DNA of 39,979 nucleotides from an uncultured Bacilli bacterium (lineage in GTDB: Bacteria > Bacillota_I > Bacilli_A > RFN20 > CAG-826): positions 1 to 39,979 of the forward strand of contig CAJOLV010000007.1 in the NCBI GenBank assembly GCA_905235515.1, written 5' to 3'. A model generated the notes under the pieces. That model saw only the letters and a list, made by a program, of their open reading frames with translations. It had not been told where the DNA came from and did not search any database. Within the stretch, counting starts at the first letter, position 1, and each line of letters begins with the position of its first letter. Below are positions 6,727 to 15,484 of this stretch, one piece after another. The position numbers and the translations under genes are program-made.

Positions 6727-8370
6727 TCCATTGAATGATGATTTTAATGGACAAGTTCTATTAAAGATTAAATGTTCTTTACTAGATTCTTTATCTGTAC
6801 AGAAATAACCATTTCTAATGAATTGATATCTATCTAATGGTTTTGTATTAATTAATGAAGCTTCCACAAATCCTTCTAATTTAATCCAAGAATTTGGATT
6901 TAATCTTTCAATGAAGTCTTTACCTTTAGTTTCTTCAGTTTCATCAAACACTAGAGGTTCATATAAGTTAAAGGTAGCAGGTAATGCCGTAGTGGCCTCG
7001 ACATAATGAATCGTGCCATTGGGTTTTCTGCCTTCAAAGCCACTGCCAGATTTTGTTTCCGGATCATATGTACAATGTAATTCAACAATATTGCCATCGT
7101 TATCTTTAGTAACTGAATTACATCTAATGAAGTAGGCGTGCATTAATCTCACCTCATCACCAAGAGATAATCTCTTCCATTTACGATTTGGTTTTTCTTC
7201 AATGAAGTCTTCTTGTTCAATATATAGATATTTACCAAAGGCAATTTGTCTAGTTCCTAAAGCCTCATTTTCCATATTGTTAGAAGCTTCTACATATTCA
7301 ATTTGACCTTCTGGATAATTATCAATAACCACTTTTAATGGATGAAGGACCGCCATCGGGCGAGTAGCGATTAATTTTTGTTCTTCTCTTAAGAAGTAAT
7401 CTAGATTATCAGCATTAGTAGTGGAATTAATTCTGGATAATCCAGTATAGATAATAAAGTTTTTAATACTTTCAGCGGTAAATCCTTTTCTCTTAAGACC
7501 AACTAATGTTGGCATACGTGGATCATCATATCCTGTCACATAATGACCTTCCACTAATTGACGTAAGTATCTTTTTGACATCACTGTATTAGTGATATTT
7601 AATCTACCCCATTCATATTGATGTGGGACATGTTCCATTTCACATTTTTCAACAAACCAATCGTATAGGACTCTATGGTTATCATATTCTAAGGAACAAA
7701 GAGAATGAGTGACTCCTTCAAAAGCATCTTGTAATGGATGAGCAAAGTCATACATTGGATAGATACACCATTTGTTACCTTGTCTATGATGTGAAACATG
7801 TAAGATACGATACATGACTGGGTCTCTCATATTAATGTTAGGAGATGACATATCAATCTTTGCTCTTAAGGTTTTTTCACCATTACCATATTTACCTTCT
7901 CTCATCTCTTCAAAGAGTTTTAAATTCTCTTCAACAGATCTATTTCTCCATGGAGATTCTTTACCAGGTTCGGTAAGAGTGCCTCTATATTCAGTCATTT
8001 GTTCCGGAGATAAATCATCAACATAGGCTAAGCCTTTTTTAATTAAAAGAATGGCTTTTTGGTATGTTTTTTCAAAATAATCACTACCAAAATAAATATT
8101 CTTTGGTGTATAACCCAACCATTTTAAATCCTCAATAATCGCATCGACATATTCCGCACCTTCATTAACAGGATTAGTGTCATCAAATCTCAAATTAGTG
8201 TAACCACCAAAAGCTTTAGCTAATTCAAAATCATTAACAATGGCTCTCGCGTGACCGATGTGCAAATAAGCATTTGGTTCAGGTGGGAAACGAGTGATAA
8301 TTTCTTTCACTCGACCTTCTTCAAGGTCTTTTTCCATGATTGTTTTGATAAAGTTATTGATTTCTTCCAT
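6724..8370 (-). CDS. glnS: Glutaminyl-tRNA synthetase
   Basis: A 548-residue class I synthetase, close to the ~550 residues of E. coli GlnRS. It charges tRNA-Gln with glutamine in the cytoplasm. The HIGH-type motif is in PPEPNAYLHIGHARA near residue 30, the KMSKS-type motif is VMSKR, and the C-terminal half carries the two beta-barrel anticodon-binding domains typical of GlnRS/GluRS-B. YDFAHPLQDAFEGVTHSLCS is characteristic of GlnRS. The start at 8370 has GAGGA seven bases upstream. It lies 37 bases after the kinase gene and probably shares its transcript. Most Bacilli make Gln-tRNA through GatCAB, so a full-length GlnRS is noteworthy. Confidence 0.96.
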   Translation of the reverse strand: MEEINNFIKTIMEKDLEEGRVKEIITRFPPEPNAYLHIGHARAIVNDFELAKAFGGYTNLRFDDTNPVNEGAEYVDAIIEDLKWLGYTPKNIYFGSDYFEKTYQKAILLIKKGLAYVDDLSPEQMTEYRGTLTEPGKESPWRNRSVEENLKLFEEMREGKYGNGEKTLRAKIDMSSPNINMRDPVMYRILHVSHHRQGNKWCIYPMYDFAHPLQDAFEGVTHSLCSLEYDNHRVLYDWFVEKCEMEHVPHQYEWGRLNITNTVMSKRYLRQLVEGHYVTGYDDPRMPTLVGLKRKGFTAESIKNFIIYTGLSRINSTTNADNLDYFLREEQKLIATRPMAVLHPLKVVIDNYPEGQIEYVEASNNMENEALGTRQIAFGKYLYIEQEDFIEEKPNRKWKRLSLGDEVRLMHAYFIRCNSVTKDNDGNIVELHCTYDPETKSGSGFEGRKPNGTIHYVEATTALPATFNLYEPLVFDETEETKGKDFIERLNPNSWIKLEGFVEASLINTKPLDRYQFIRNGYFCTDKESSKEHLIFNRTCPLKSSFNG

Positions 8371-8407
8371 ATTAGAGTCCTCGGAGATATTTTACCTTGA
8401 TAATTAT

Positions 8408-8962
8408 TTATCGCAACAAGAATTCCTTTATTCTATTAAGTAATTCTTCATTAGATTGATAAGAGAAATCATCAGTGTCTATTTCAATTATTTCTCCAAT
8501 CATTTTTTCTTTTTTACGATCTTCACAATATTTTTTAAATGATTGATAGTCATTGAGCATATTAATCGCATGGACTGGATGTCTAGTCTCATGATCTCTT
8601 CTATTCACATATCTTTGAAATAAGATTTCTGGAGATCCTACTAGATTAAGATTAAGAATTTGATAATTGTATTTATTAGCAATAGTGGAAATCTTTTTTA
8701 AATAATCTTCATGAAAGTTTGCTTCTAGTATCAAATCGGCGTTTTCACGAGCGTTTTTAATAAAAACATCTACTAACATATCCATCGCTTTAATCGATAA
8801 GAGATGGCTTTCTTGATATGTAGAACAAGGTGATTGGTCCGCTAATCGCTCTTTATATTCATCTTTAGTGAATAATGGAAGATTAAATCTTTCACTTAAT
8901 AATAAAGCAAAGTGACTTTTACCAGTTGCGATATCACCGTTAACAAGAATTAATTTATTCAT
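8408..8962 (-). CDS. P-loop kinase-like ATPase (AAA_33 type)
   Basis: A 184-residue single-domain P-loop protein. Walker A is GDIATGKS (residues 9-16). DLILEANF around residue 80 is in the position of Walker B, and RRDHETRHP (about 135-143) is a basic segment resembling the lid of small-molecule kinases. Proteins of this type phosphorylate small substrates or nucleic-acid ends, but the substrate is unknown here. AAAGGA precedes the ATG at 8962. It precedes glnS by 37 bases. Confidence 0.7.
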   Translation of the reverse strand: MNKLILVNGDIATGKSHFALLLSERFNLPLFTKDEYKERLADQSPCSTYQESHLLSIKAMDMLVDVFIKNARENADLILEANFHEDYLKKISTIANKYNYQILNLNLVGSPEILFQRYVNRRDHETRHPVHAINMLNDYQSFKKYCEDRKKEKMIGEIIEIDTDDFSYQSNEELLNRIKEFLLR

Positions 8963-9039
8963 ATCTTTCCTTTAAATCCAAAAATTTGGCAATTCGATTA
9001 TTAATTACATCATCTAAATGTATTTCTTCAGTTACTCTT

Positions 9040-9237
9040 TTAAATCTTCTTGTGAATTGTTGCTAATCTAATTCTCTTTTTCGTTTTTAAACCAATGTCT
9101 TGGAAAGTTCTTCCTAATTCATCATCTTTAGCAATTAAAGTTAAATCACTATCTAATTCACCAAGTACATGTAGTACCGCACAATAAGAGCCAATAGAAA
9201 CACTAGGGCATCCTTTTTCAATTTGCCATAAAATCAC
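9040..9237 (-). pseudogene. Truncated XRE-type HTH regulator (HipB-like)
   Basis: The readable 65 codons correspond to the second half of a HipB-like helix-turn-helix protein: LWQIEKGCPSVSIGSYCAVL (recognition helix and following helix), then ALxxLxxDLxLIAKDDELGR-type sequence (here GELDSDLTLIAKDDELGR) and a basic tail. The first HTH helices are missing because a TAG stands directly upstream in frame. The GTG opening at 9237 has no good RBS. In intact loci this regulator usually precedes a HipA-family kinase toxin gene; no such gene follows. Most likely a decayed toxin-antitoxin or regulator remnant. Confidence 0.65.
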
Positions 9238-9296
9238 CTAACGTTTAATATAATAAACAAAACAGGCCAAAACGTAAATTTTATTAAGCATAAGAT

Positions 9297-9324
9297 AAAA
9301 AAAGGATGTGGTTGCCCACATCCT
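9297..9324 (-). terminator. Strong intrinsic terminator of the ABC operon
   Basis: On the minus strand AGGATGTGG and CCACATCCT form a nine-pair perfect stem with a four-base loop, followed by seven T, 19 bases after the ATPase stop. Confidence 0.92.
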
Positions 9325-9342
9325 AATTATATGTGAGAAGAA

Positions 9343-10845
9343 TTATTCAGCTTTTTCTTCTTCTGCTGGTTGAGCTTCTTCTTGAGTAGGAGCTTCTTCC
9401 TCTTTTGGTTCTTCTTTCTTTTTCTTTTTACCAAAGAGTTTTTTGAAGAGACCTTTCTTAGATTCATCAACATCAGCGTTTGGATTACTACCTTCAGCGA
9501 TTAATTCAACTTTTTCAAGTTCGCCTTCTGGTTTTGGTCCAACTTCGAGAACTTCAACAGAACCTAATGCGAGGTTTTCTTTACTCACTGCGTCAAATAA
9601 GATGACGCCATCACCGATGATGTCGAATTGAATTTCTTGGTCAACTTTGTAGTCAATGGAACCAAAGACAACCGCGGAGAGGATATCACCACCAAAGTTA
9701 ATTTTAACTGTGGTTTCCATACCGGTTGGAAGAGTGGAATAGGCTAAGCCAGATAATTTACCTTTATTAACGATTGGTAAGAATTCTGGACGAATACCGA
9801 TAACGGCTTTTTCACCCAATTCTTCTAAGCCTTTAATAGCTTCTTTAACTTTGAATTTAGCTTTAACGCCTAAGAAGTTCACTGTGACTTCATTTTCTTT
9901 CTTTTCAAGAACCTTAGCAGGAATGAAGTTCATGGTTGGGTTACCAACGAAGTCTGCAGCGAATAAGTTGACTGGTTTTTTATAAACTGTTAATGGAGCA
10001 TCTAATTGATTAACAACAGCGTTATTCATTAAACAGATTCTCGTTGCCAAGGTCATCGCTTCGAGCTGATCGTGTGTAACATAGATGAATGTAGAATCTG
10101 TATCGCTATGTAAACGTTTTAATTCTGTTCTCATCTCACCACGAAGTTTGGCGTCTAAGTTAGATAATGGTTCATCCATAAAGAGAACCTTTGGTTTGGT
10201 CGCTAATGTACGTGCAATAGCGACACGTTGTTGTTGACCACCAGAGAGTTCTGCTGGATAACGATCACGGAATTGAGTAATCTTAAGCATTTTAAGAACT
10301 TCATCAATTCTCTCTTCCATTTCCGTTTTTGTTAAGTGACGATAGTTCTTTAATGGAAGAACTTTTTCATTCTTTGCTTCTTCTAAGCGGACTTTTAATT
10401 CTTCTTTTTTAGCAGGATCTTCTTCTTGCTTTAAAAGATTTGTCAAACCTTCAATTTTGTCTGGATCTGGACCTAAGATTGGATCCCCGTTTTTATCTAA
10501 TTTATCGGATTCAATCTTTAAATTTTCCAAACCAAAACGAATGTTTTTATAAACGGTCATATGTGGCCATAAGGCATAGTTTTGGAATAAGAAACCGATA
10601 TCACGACGAGCTGGGCTCAAATTGATACCATTTTCTGCATCAAAGACAACCTTATCACCGATGATGATACGACCTTCTGTTGGAGTCTCTAAACCAGCAA
10701 TCATACGGAGAGTGGTGGTTTTACCACAACCAGATGGACCGAGGAGTGTGATGAATTCACGATCTTCAATAGTGAAATTTAAATCTTTAGCACCATAGAA
10801 GTCGCCCCAACGTTTTGTAACATGTTCTAATACAATTTTTGGCAT
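9343..10845 (-). CDS. ABC transporter ATP-binding protein (Fe3+/polyamine-type importer class) with charged C-terminal tail
   Basis: The 500-residue ATPase of the importer encoded with the two genes upstream. Seen: Walker A GPSGCGKT (36-43), Q-loop LFQNYALW (Gln88), signature LSGGQQQ (200-206), Walker B VLFMDEP (220-226), H-loop YVTHDQ, then a TOBE-like regulatory region (about 290-430). Two oddities: about 65 extra, mostly charged residues between the Q-loop and the signature (roughly 108-172), and a tail from about 445 that is Lys-rich (GLFKKLFGKKKKK) and then almost purely Glu/Pro/Ala. The start is 10845 because GGAGG lies eight bases upstream; it lies four bases beyond the permease stop. 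Substrate not known. Confidence 0.9.
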   Translation of the reverse strand: MPKIVLEHVTKRWGDFYGAKDLNFTIEDREFITLLGPSGCGKTTTLRMIAGLETPTEGRIIIGDKVVFDAENGINLSPARRDIGFLFQNYALWPHMTVYKNIRFGLENLKIESDKLDKNGDPILGPDPDKIEGLTNLLKQEEDPAKKEELKVRLEEAKNEKVLPLKNYRHLTKTEMEERIDEVLKMLKITQFRDRYPAELSGGQQQRVAIARTLATKPKVLFMDEPLSNLDAKLRGEMRTELKRLHSDTDSTFIYVTHDQLEAMTLATRICLMNNAVVNQLDAPLTVYKKPVNLFAADFVGNPTMNFIPAKVLEKKENEVTVNFLGVKAKFKVKEAIKGLEELGEKAVIGIRPEFLPIVNKGKLSGLAYSTLPTGMETTVKINFGGDILSAVVFGSIDYKVDQEIQFDIIGDGVILFDAVSKENLALGSVEVLEVGPKPEGELEKVELIAEGSNPNADVDESKKGLFKKLFGKKKKKEEPKEEEAPTQEEAQPAEEEKAE

Positions 10846-10849
10846 AATA

Positions 10850-12769
10850 TTAACCTCCGATGCCTTTATCAATAGATGCGCCTGTTAACTTATTGACACC
10901 AATGTTAATAAGAACAACTAAGACGACTAATAGTAAGTTCATAGCGTTAGCGAGCTGATCCGCACCAAAGTTTTGTAAATAACCAAGGTAGTTTGTCGCT
11001 AAAGTTTTTTCTGAAGTGACTAATGTAAACAGTGTGTATTCACGCATACATGATATAAATGGTAATAAGTATCCACTCATGAAACTTGCCTTTTGAATCG
11101 GGAAGATGATACGTGTCATTCTCTTATGCCATGGAGTGCCGACAATGATTGCAGCTTCTTCAATTTCTCCAGAGAGCTGTAACATAGCGTTTGTACCGCT
11201 TCTGGAAGCAAATGGAATGAATTTAATACCACCAACAATAATGACAATACCCATAGCGGATAATTCACTTGTTGTAGTAGTAACATCAAGGAATGAGAAT
11301 GTTTTTGTCTTAATAAGAGCAAAGAATACCGCACCGAATGAAAGGGCTGGAATTAAGTATGGTAAGAAGGAAACTGTACCAATATAGCTTGCTAATTTGC
11401 CACGTCTATTGTGGCTAACAGCGTAGCCAATCAAAATACCAAATGTTCCACAAATTAAAGCAACAATGAAAGAAACTAATAAGCTTCTTCCAAAGGAAGC
11501 CATAATTGTTTTGTTGTGAAAGACACCAACTTGGACACCGAATCTTGACTCAATATATGGGTCATTAATGACGCTGTTTTTCGAGAACCAATAATTCCAT
11601 GTGAATGTTGAAATATCACCTGGAGTGGATTCTAATGATTCTAATGCGAAAGAGAGTAGTGGGACGATAGAGAAGAAGACGACAATGAGAATGACGATTG
11701 TGGCGATAACCCATTTCATCCACTTCAAATCAATTTTGGAAATTTGACCAGATTTACCAGAAACTGTGGTAAAGCTTCTTCTTGATTTAGTAAACCAGTT
11801 ATTTATCGTTAAGATGAGAATAGAGAACACCATTAAAATGGTGGCAATAACATAACCGGTTCCCCTAACACCAGTCGTTAAAGCTGCTCTCAACTTAATT
11901 GAAATAGCGTCAAAGCTACCATCTCTATTTAAATAGAATGGAACTGTATAACTGGAAACTGATCCTGCGAAAACTAATAAGATTGTGGAAATCATCGCAG
12001 GCGCAACGATAGGAAGTGTAATCCTTCTTAAAATCTTAAATCTAGAAGCTTTTAAGACGATTGCAGCTTCTTCAAGGTTAGCATCCATATTTCTTAAAAT
12101 GCCACCAATTAAAATATAAGCGAATGGAGTGTAGTGAATGCCCATAACGAAGGCTGTTGGCCAAAAGCCAAAGACTAACCATTGTGGTGTATATACTCCA
12201 AAAAATTCTTCAAGCATACCGCAACCAGGAGCGGCGGCAATGTGGGAATTCTTGAAAAAATTTGTCCAGAACATGGCCAATGACCATGATGGAATAATAT
12301 AAGGGAAAATAAATACAGTTGAGATAAATTTCTTAAATGGAATGTTGGTTCTTGTGACTAAGAAAGCCATAATTCCACCCGCACCAACTGAGATTAAACA
12401 CGCGACAAGCGACATTAATATTGAACGATATAAAGGAGTCCAGAAGAAGTTAGCGGAGAACCCGGCAGTAGTTTTATTAGCTAATAAGTATGGCCAATAT
12501 AATATAGTGAGGTCTCCACGTTTAAGTTTGAGATTAAGATTCTCAAATTCTTCTTTTAATGCTCTTGCCTCTCCACTTGACTGAACAGTGAACGATCCTA
12601 AAACCATTTTAATTAGAGGATAGATAACTGCTAACGTTAAGAAGATTGCAAAAAAGACAGTGATAATATTTTCAGGTTTAGAAAAATAACGCTTGATGCT
12701 GTTTAATACTTTTTTTAAGCGATGGGAGAAAGTTTCCTTTCTTTCTATCGCCATTGAGTTATCAGACAT
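10850..12769 (-). CDS. ABC importer permease, two fused permease domains
   Basis: A 639-residue membrane protein with about 12 helices: two BPD_transp_1 permease domains in one chain, as in FbpB-like Fe3+ and related importers. Each half has its EAA loop that contacts the ATPase: EEAAIVLKASRFKILRRITLP (domain 1; the usual Gly is Lys) and EEAAIIVGTPWHKRMTRIIFP (domain 2). A periplasm-facing insertion sits after the first helix. It forms the channel for the substrate delivered by the lipoprotein encoded upstream. AGGAG precedes the ATG at 12769. The class suggests iron, thiamine, polyamine or a phosphorylated compound; context does not decide. Confidence 0.9.
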   Translation of the reverse strand: MSDNSMAIERKETFSHRLKKVLNSIKRYFSKPENIITVFFAIFLTLAVIYPLIKMVLGSFTVQSSGEARALKEEFENLNLKLKRGDLTILYWPYLLANKTTAGFSANFFWTPLYRSILMSLVACLISVGAGGIMAFLVTRTNIPFKKFISTVFIFPYIIPSWSLAMFWTNFFKNSHIAAAPGCGMLEEFFGVYTPQWLVFGFWPTAFVMGIHYTPFAYILIGGILRNMDANLEEAAIVLKASRFKILRRITLPIVAPAMISTILLVFAGSVSSYTVPFYLNRDGSFDAISIKLRAALTTGVRGTGYVIATILMVFSILILTINNWFTKSRRSFTTVSGKSGQISKIDLKWMKWVIATIVILIVVFFSIVPLLSFALESLESTPGDISTFTWNYWFSKNSVINDPYIESRFGVQVGVFHNKTIMASFGRSLLVSFIVALICGTFGILIGYAVSHNRRGKLASYIGTVSFLPYLIPALSFGAVFFALIKTKTFSFLDVTTTTSELSAMGIVIIVGGIKFIPFASRSGTNAMLQLSGEIEEAAIIVGTPWHKRMTRIIFPIQKASFMSGYLLPFISCMREYTLFTLVTSEKTLATNYLGYLQNFGADQLANAMNLLLVVLVVLINIGVNKLTGASIDKGIGG

Positions 12770-12792
12770 AATTTTCTCCTGTAATAATTAAT

Positions 12793-12826
12793 AAGGCGAG
12801 GGGACAAGGATTGTCCCGCCCGCCTT
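12793..12826 (-). promoter_or_regulatory. Intercistronic stem-loop between binding-protein and permease genes
   Basis: On the minus strand AAGGCG...CGCCTT with inner GGGACAA/TTGTCCC make a long GC-rich hairpin in the 88-base gap. No uninterrupted U-run follows. Such hairpins commonly stabilise the upstream binding-protein mRNA or partly end transcription, giving more binding protein than permease. The pairing is seen; the role is inferred. Confidence 0.65.
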
Positions 12827-12857
12827 TATTTAGTTTTAAGCAATAAGTTTATTTGAA

Positions 12858-14243
12858 TTATGCTTTGTTGCTGCTAACCATTGTTAAGATAGCATTGATT
12901 GTGGACTTTCTAACGTTCTTTAAATACTCATAGTTTTCGTTGAGTTCTTTTTCCATGTGTGTTTCTTTGGTCCAGTCACCTTTTGCATATCTGAATGTGC
13001 TGTCAGCTTTACCTGGGTAGTAGTAACCATATTGGTTAGCTGGGTTACCTTGGGCATCTGGGTTTTTACTGTTATAAATTGCTGTTGTATATGTTTCTTG
13101 CTCTAACATTGTACGAGCGAATAAGCATGCTGTATATGGGAATTTGGCGTTGTTAATGATTTGGGAATCCATGCAGTACATGAAACCATTGAAGCCTTCG
13201 ATTTCCCAATCCCATTTAACTGTATCCATAGCACAGATTTTACCAGCGTTTTCGCCTTCTTTAATAACTAAATCTTTTAAGATTGGATCTGTATCTTGGC
13301 CTTCGATTGCGTAGAATTTGCCAACTGCATCTTTCATTTTTGCGAAAGCACCATAGTAGACGTACCCAGCATTCCAGTCATCTTTCAATTGTGTTTCTTT
13401 CATGGCTGTACCATCAGATGTGTGCCAACGTGTAACGTTTTTAATTAATTCTGCAACCCATTGTTGACCGGCGTTTTGATAGTCACCAGATTGTTCCCAA
13501 TCTTTTCCATAGTAGCTCTTATATGCTTTGAGAATTCTGTCTTGGTTTTCTTCAGCATAAGCACTGACTAAGAAGGACATATTGATTTGTTCTGTGTCAG
13601 GTTTTTGGAAAGATAATTTGTCAAGGTGTTCTGGGTCCGCATCAGTACCGGCTAATTGCCAGATGTTATGTAATGTTTTACCAGTAATATGTGTGAAGTT
13701 GCTGTTTGTCCAGAATAATTTATTGAAGTGGACACCAAACAATGGTGTTTTTCCTTCTTCTGGTAAACCTAAAGCATCCACATCACTTGGAACATAGTTG
13801 AATAAGATACCATCTTCGAGATAATCGGAGAATGAACGAGCATCTTGTGCTAATGCATAGTCAGCGAAATATTGTCTTTCGGCTGTGTCTAATGCTGTTA
13901 ATAATTGATAGTCCTTATAACCATTGTTAACGTTGATGTTGTCACCTTCTTCTTTACCTTCGGTGTACTTTAACCAATCGTATTTTCCTGCAACGGTTTT
14001 TGCAACAGACTTAAGAACAGAAGTTAAACCGACGACTTTGAATTGTTGTCCTGGTTGTGCTTCGACTTCTTCTCTTGAAGCTTGCTCGAGCTCTTCAAGA
14101 GTCATCTTGCTAGCTTTGCTAACTGCTAAAGCAGTACCAGTGAGTTCTTCATCGTCACCACCAGCATTATCACCACAAGCAACGAGTGTGCCAGATGTTA
14201 ATAAGAGGGCAGAAACGATAGCAAAAATTTTACTTTTTTTCAT
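12858..14243 (-). CDS. Extracellular solute-binding lipoprotein of the ABC importer
   Basis: A 461-residue lipoprotein. The signal peptide begins MKKSKIFAIVSALLLTSG and ends in lipobox LVAC with Cys25 or so as the lipid-modified residue, followed by an acidic linker (GDNAGGDDEE). The mature part is rich in aromatic residues and resembles large extracellular binding proteins, but no substrate motif is recognised. ATG 14243 has GGAGG six bases upstream and is directly followed by the signal peptide. The reading frame extends further upstream to 14402, but that stretch is the promoter region. First gene of the operon with permease and ATPase, which all share orientation and spacing. Confidence 0.88.
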   Translation of the reverse strand: MKKSKIFAIVSALLLTSGTLVACGDNAGGDDEELTGTALAVSKASKMTLEELEQASREEVEAQPGQQFKVVGLTSVLKSVAKTVAGKYDWLKYTEGKEEGDNINVNNGYKDYQLLTALDTAERQYFADYALAQDARSFSDYLEDGILFNYVPSDVDALGLPEEGKTPLFGVHFNKLFWTNSNFTHITGKTLHNIWQLAGTDADPEHLDKLSFQKPDTEQINMSFLVSAYAEENQDRILKAYKSYYGKDWEQSGDYQNAGQQWVAELIKNVTRWHTSDGTAMKETQLKDDWNAGYVYYGAFAKMKDAVGKFYAIEGQDTDPILKDLVIKEGENAGKICAMDTVKWDWEIEGFNGFMYCMDSQIINNAKFPYTACLFARTMLEQETYTTAIYNSKNPDAQGNPANQYGYYYPGKADSTFRYAKGDWTKETHMEKELNENYEYLKNVRKSTINAILTMVSSNKA

Positions 14244-14287
14244 AAATACCTCCGTAAAATTTAAATAGCAAAAATACAGGTACAAAA

Positions 14288-14318
14288 AACAACGATATTG
14301 TTCATTAAATACATGTAT
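14288..14318. repeat. Two short palindromes in the binding-protein leader
   Basis: AACAA-N5-TTGTT (14288-14302) and ATACATGTAT (14309-14318) lie between the proposed promoter and the RBS on the minus strand. They could be operator half-sites or leader hairpins. Confidence 0.35.
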
Positions 14319-14338
14319 ACATATTGCTTTGCATAAGT

Positions 14339-14368
14339 AGAATAACATATCTGAGATATTGTGCGCAA
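14339..14368 (-). promoter_or_regulatory. Promoter of the ABC importer operon with internal palindrome
   Basis: On the minus strand TTGCGC (14363-14368) and TATTCT (14339-14344) are spaced 18 bases apart. The spacer holds the perfect palindrome ATATCT-C-AGATAT (14347-14359), an ideal place for a repressor to block RNA polymerase. Start of transcription would be near 14332, giving a leader of about 90 bases. No cognate regulator is adjacent. Confidence 0.5.
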
Positions 14369-14476
14369 ATACTTTTTTTATTTCGAGCGCATAGGCGCGC
14401 ATGCTTAGTTTGTTTAGGATTTAATTAACAAATAGAATCAATGTTTAACTAAGATTATTTTTGTGAGTCAGCCAAC

Positions 14477-14502
14477 AAAAAACGCCCACAAATGTGAGCG
14501 TT
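14477..14502 (-). terminator. Intrinsic terminator of the aldolase operon
   Basis: On the minus strand AACGCTCACA pairs with TGTGGGCGTT (ten pairs, one G-U) with a two-base apparent loop, followed by a T-run, 20 bases beyond the aldolase stop. Confidence 0.88.
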
Positions 14503-14522
14503 CATTTTTGCGATTTTAGAAT

Positions 14523-15464
14523 TTAGTCTTTAGCGTGACCAGCAGAGTGGAAAACATTGACTAATTTATCAGCGACTAATTCTTCAATAGCGTTTAAGCC
14601 ACCATTGATAAATAATCTAGCATCAAATGATTCTGGATGTTCAACGAGAGCTTGTCTCATGCCGCCGACATAAGCGACTCTGATATCGGTACCGACGTTG
14701 ATCTTAGCAACACCTTTTTGGCTTGCTTCGACTAACATTGCTTCTGGGATACCAATGGCTTCTGGCATACAGCCACCATAGGAATTTAATCTCTTTAATG
14801 CACTAGCTGGAACACTGGATGCACCATGTAAGACTAATGGATAACCAGGCATTCTTTCAGTAATTTCTTTTAAGATATCAAATCTTAATTGTGGTTTTTG
14901 ACCTGGTTTGAATTTATATGCACCGTGAGCGGTACCAATAGCAATAGCTAATGAATCAATACCAGTTCTCTTGACGAATTCTTCAGCTTGATCTGGGTGA
15001 GTGAATTGTCCGTATTTATCATCGACAACAACATCTTCTTCAATACCAGCAATAGCGCCTAATTCAGATTCAACAACAACGCCTCTTGCATGAGCATATT
15101 CAACAACTTCTTTAGTTTGACGAATATTTTCTTCAAAATCATAGGCAGAAGCATCAATCATTACTGATGTGAAACCGATATCAACACATCTCTTGCAAAG
15201 TTCAACACTCTTACCGTGGTCTAAGTGGAGAGCGAATGGGATGGTGATTTCTTTAGCTGCGCATTCACAGACTTGGCGAATATAGTTTTCACCGATGAAT
15301 TGAAGAGCACCGCTAGAAATAGCAATGATTAATGGTGATTGTGTTTTTTCACCTGCTCTTAAAACTGCCTTGAGAATATCAACGTTATCAACATTAAATG
15401 CTCCAATGGCATAGCCGCCTTTTTCGGCTTTTTCAAACATTTCTTTTGTAGTTACTAATGGCAT
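14523..15464 (-). CDS. fba: Class II fructose-1,6-bisphosphate aldolase
   Basis: A 313-residue zinc-dependent aldolase of the ketose-bisphosphate class, which splits fructose-1,6-bisphosphate into dihydroxyacetone phosphate and glyceraldehyde-3-phosphate in glycolysis. Catalytic Asp82 and zinc ligand His83 are in HLDHG, Glu134 is in SELG, and the other zinc ligands are His180 (GTAHG) and His213 (VLHGASS). NVGTD provides the phosphate-binding loop. GAGAGGAT precedes the ATG. It is the last gene of the operon and is followed by a strong terminator. The tagatose-bisphosphate or other ketose-bisphosphate aldolase activity cannot be excluded by sequence alone, but the glycolytic role is the default. 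Confidence 0.9.
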   Translation of the reverse strand: MPLVTTKEMFEKAEKGGYAIGAFNVDNVDILKAVLRAGEKTQSPLIIAISSGALQFIGENYIRQVCECAAKEITIPFALHLDHGKSVELCKRCVDIGFTSVMIDASAYDFEENIRQTKEVVEYAHARGVVVESELGAIAGIEEDVVVDDKYGQFTHPDQAEEFVKRTGIDSLAIAIGTAHGAYKFKPGQKPQLRFDILKEITERMPGYPLVLHGASSVPASALKRLNSYGGCMPEAIGIPEAMLVEASQKGVAKINVGTDIRVAYVGGMRQALVEHPESFDARLFINGGLNAIEELVADKLVNVFHSAGHAKD

Positions 15465-15484
15465 AGTAAATCCTCTCTTTCCTT

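Noticed and set aside
14244-14402. N-terminal extension of the binding lipoprotein
   Set aside because: A good RBS and a signal peptide start at 14243; the extension covers the promoter region and would bury the signal peptide.
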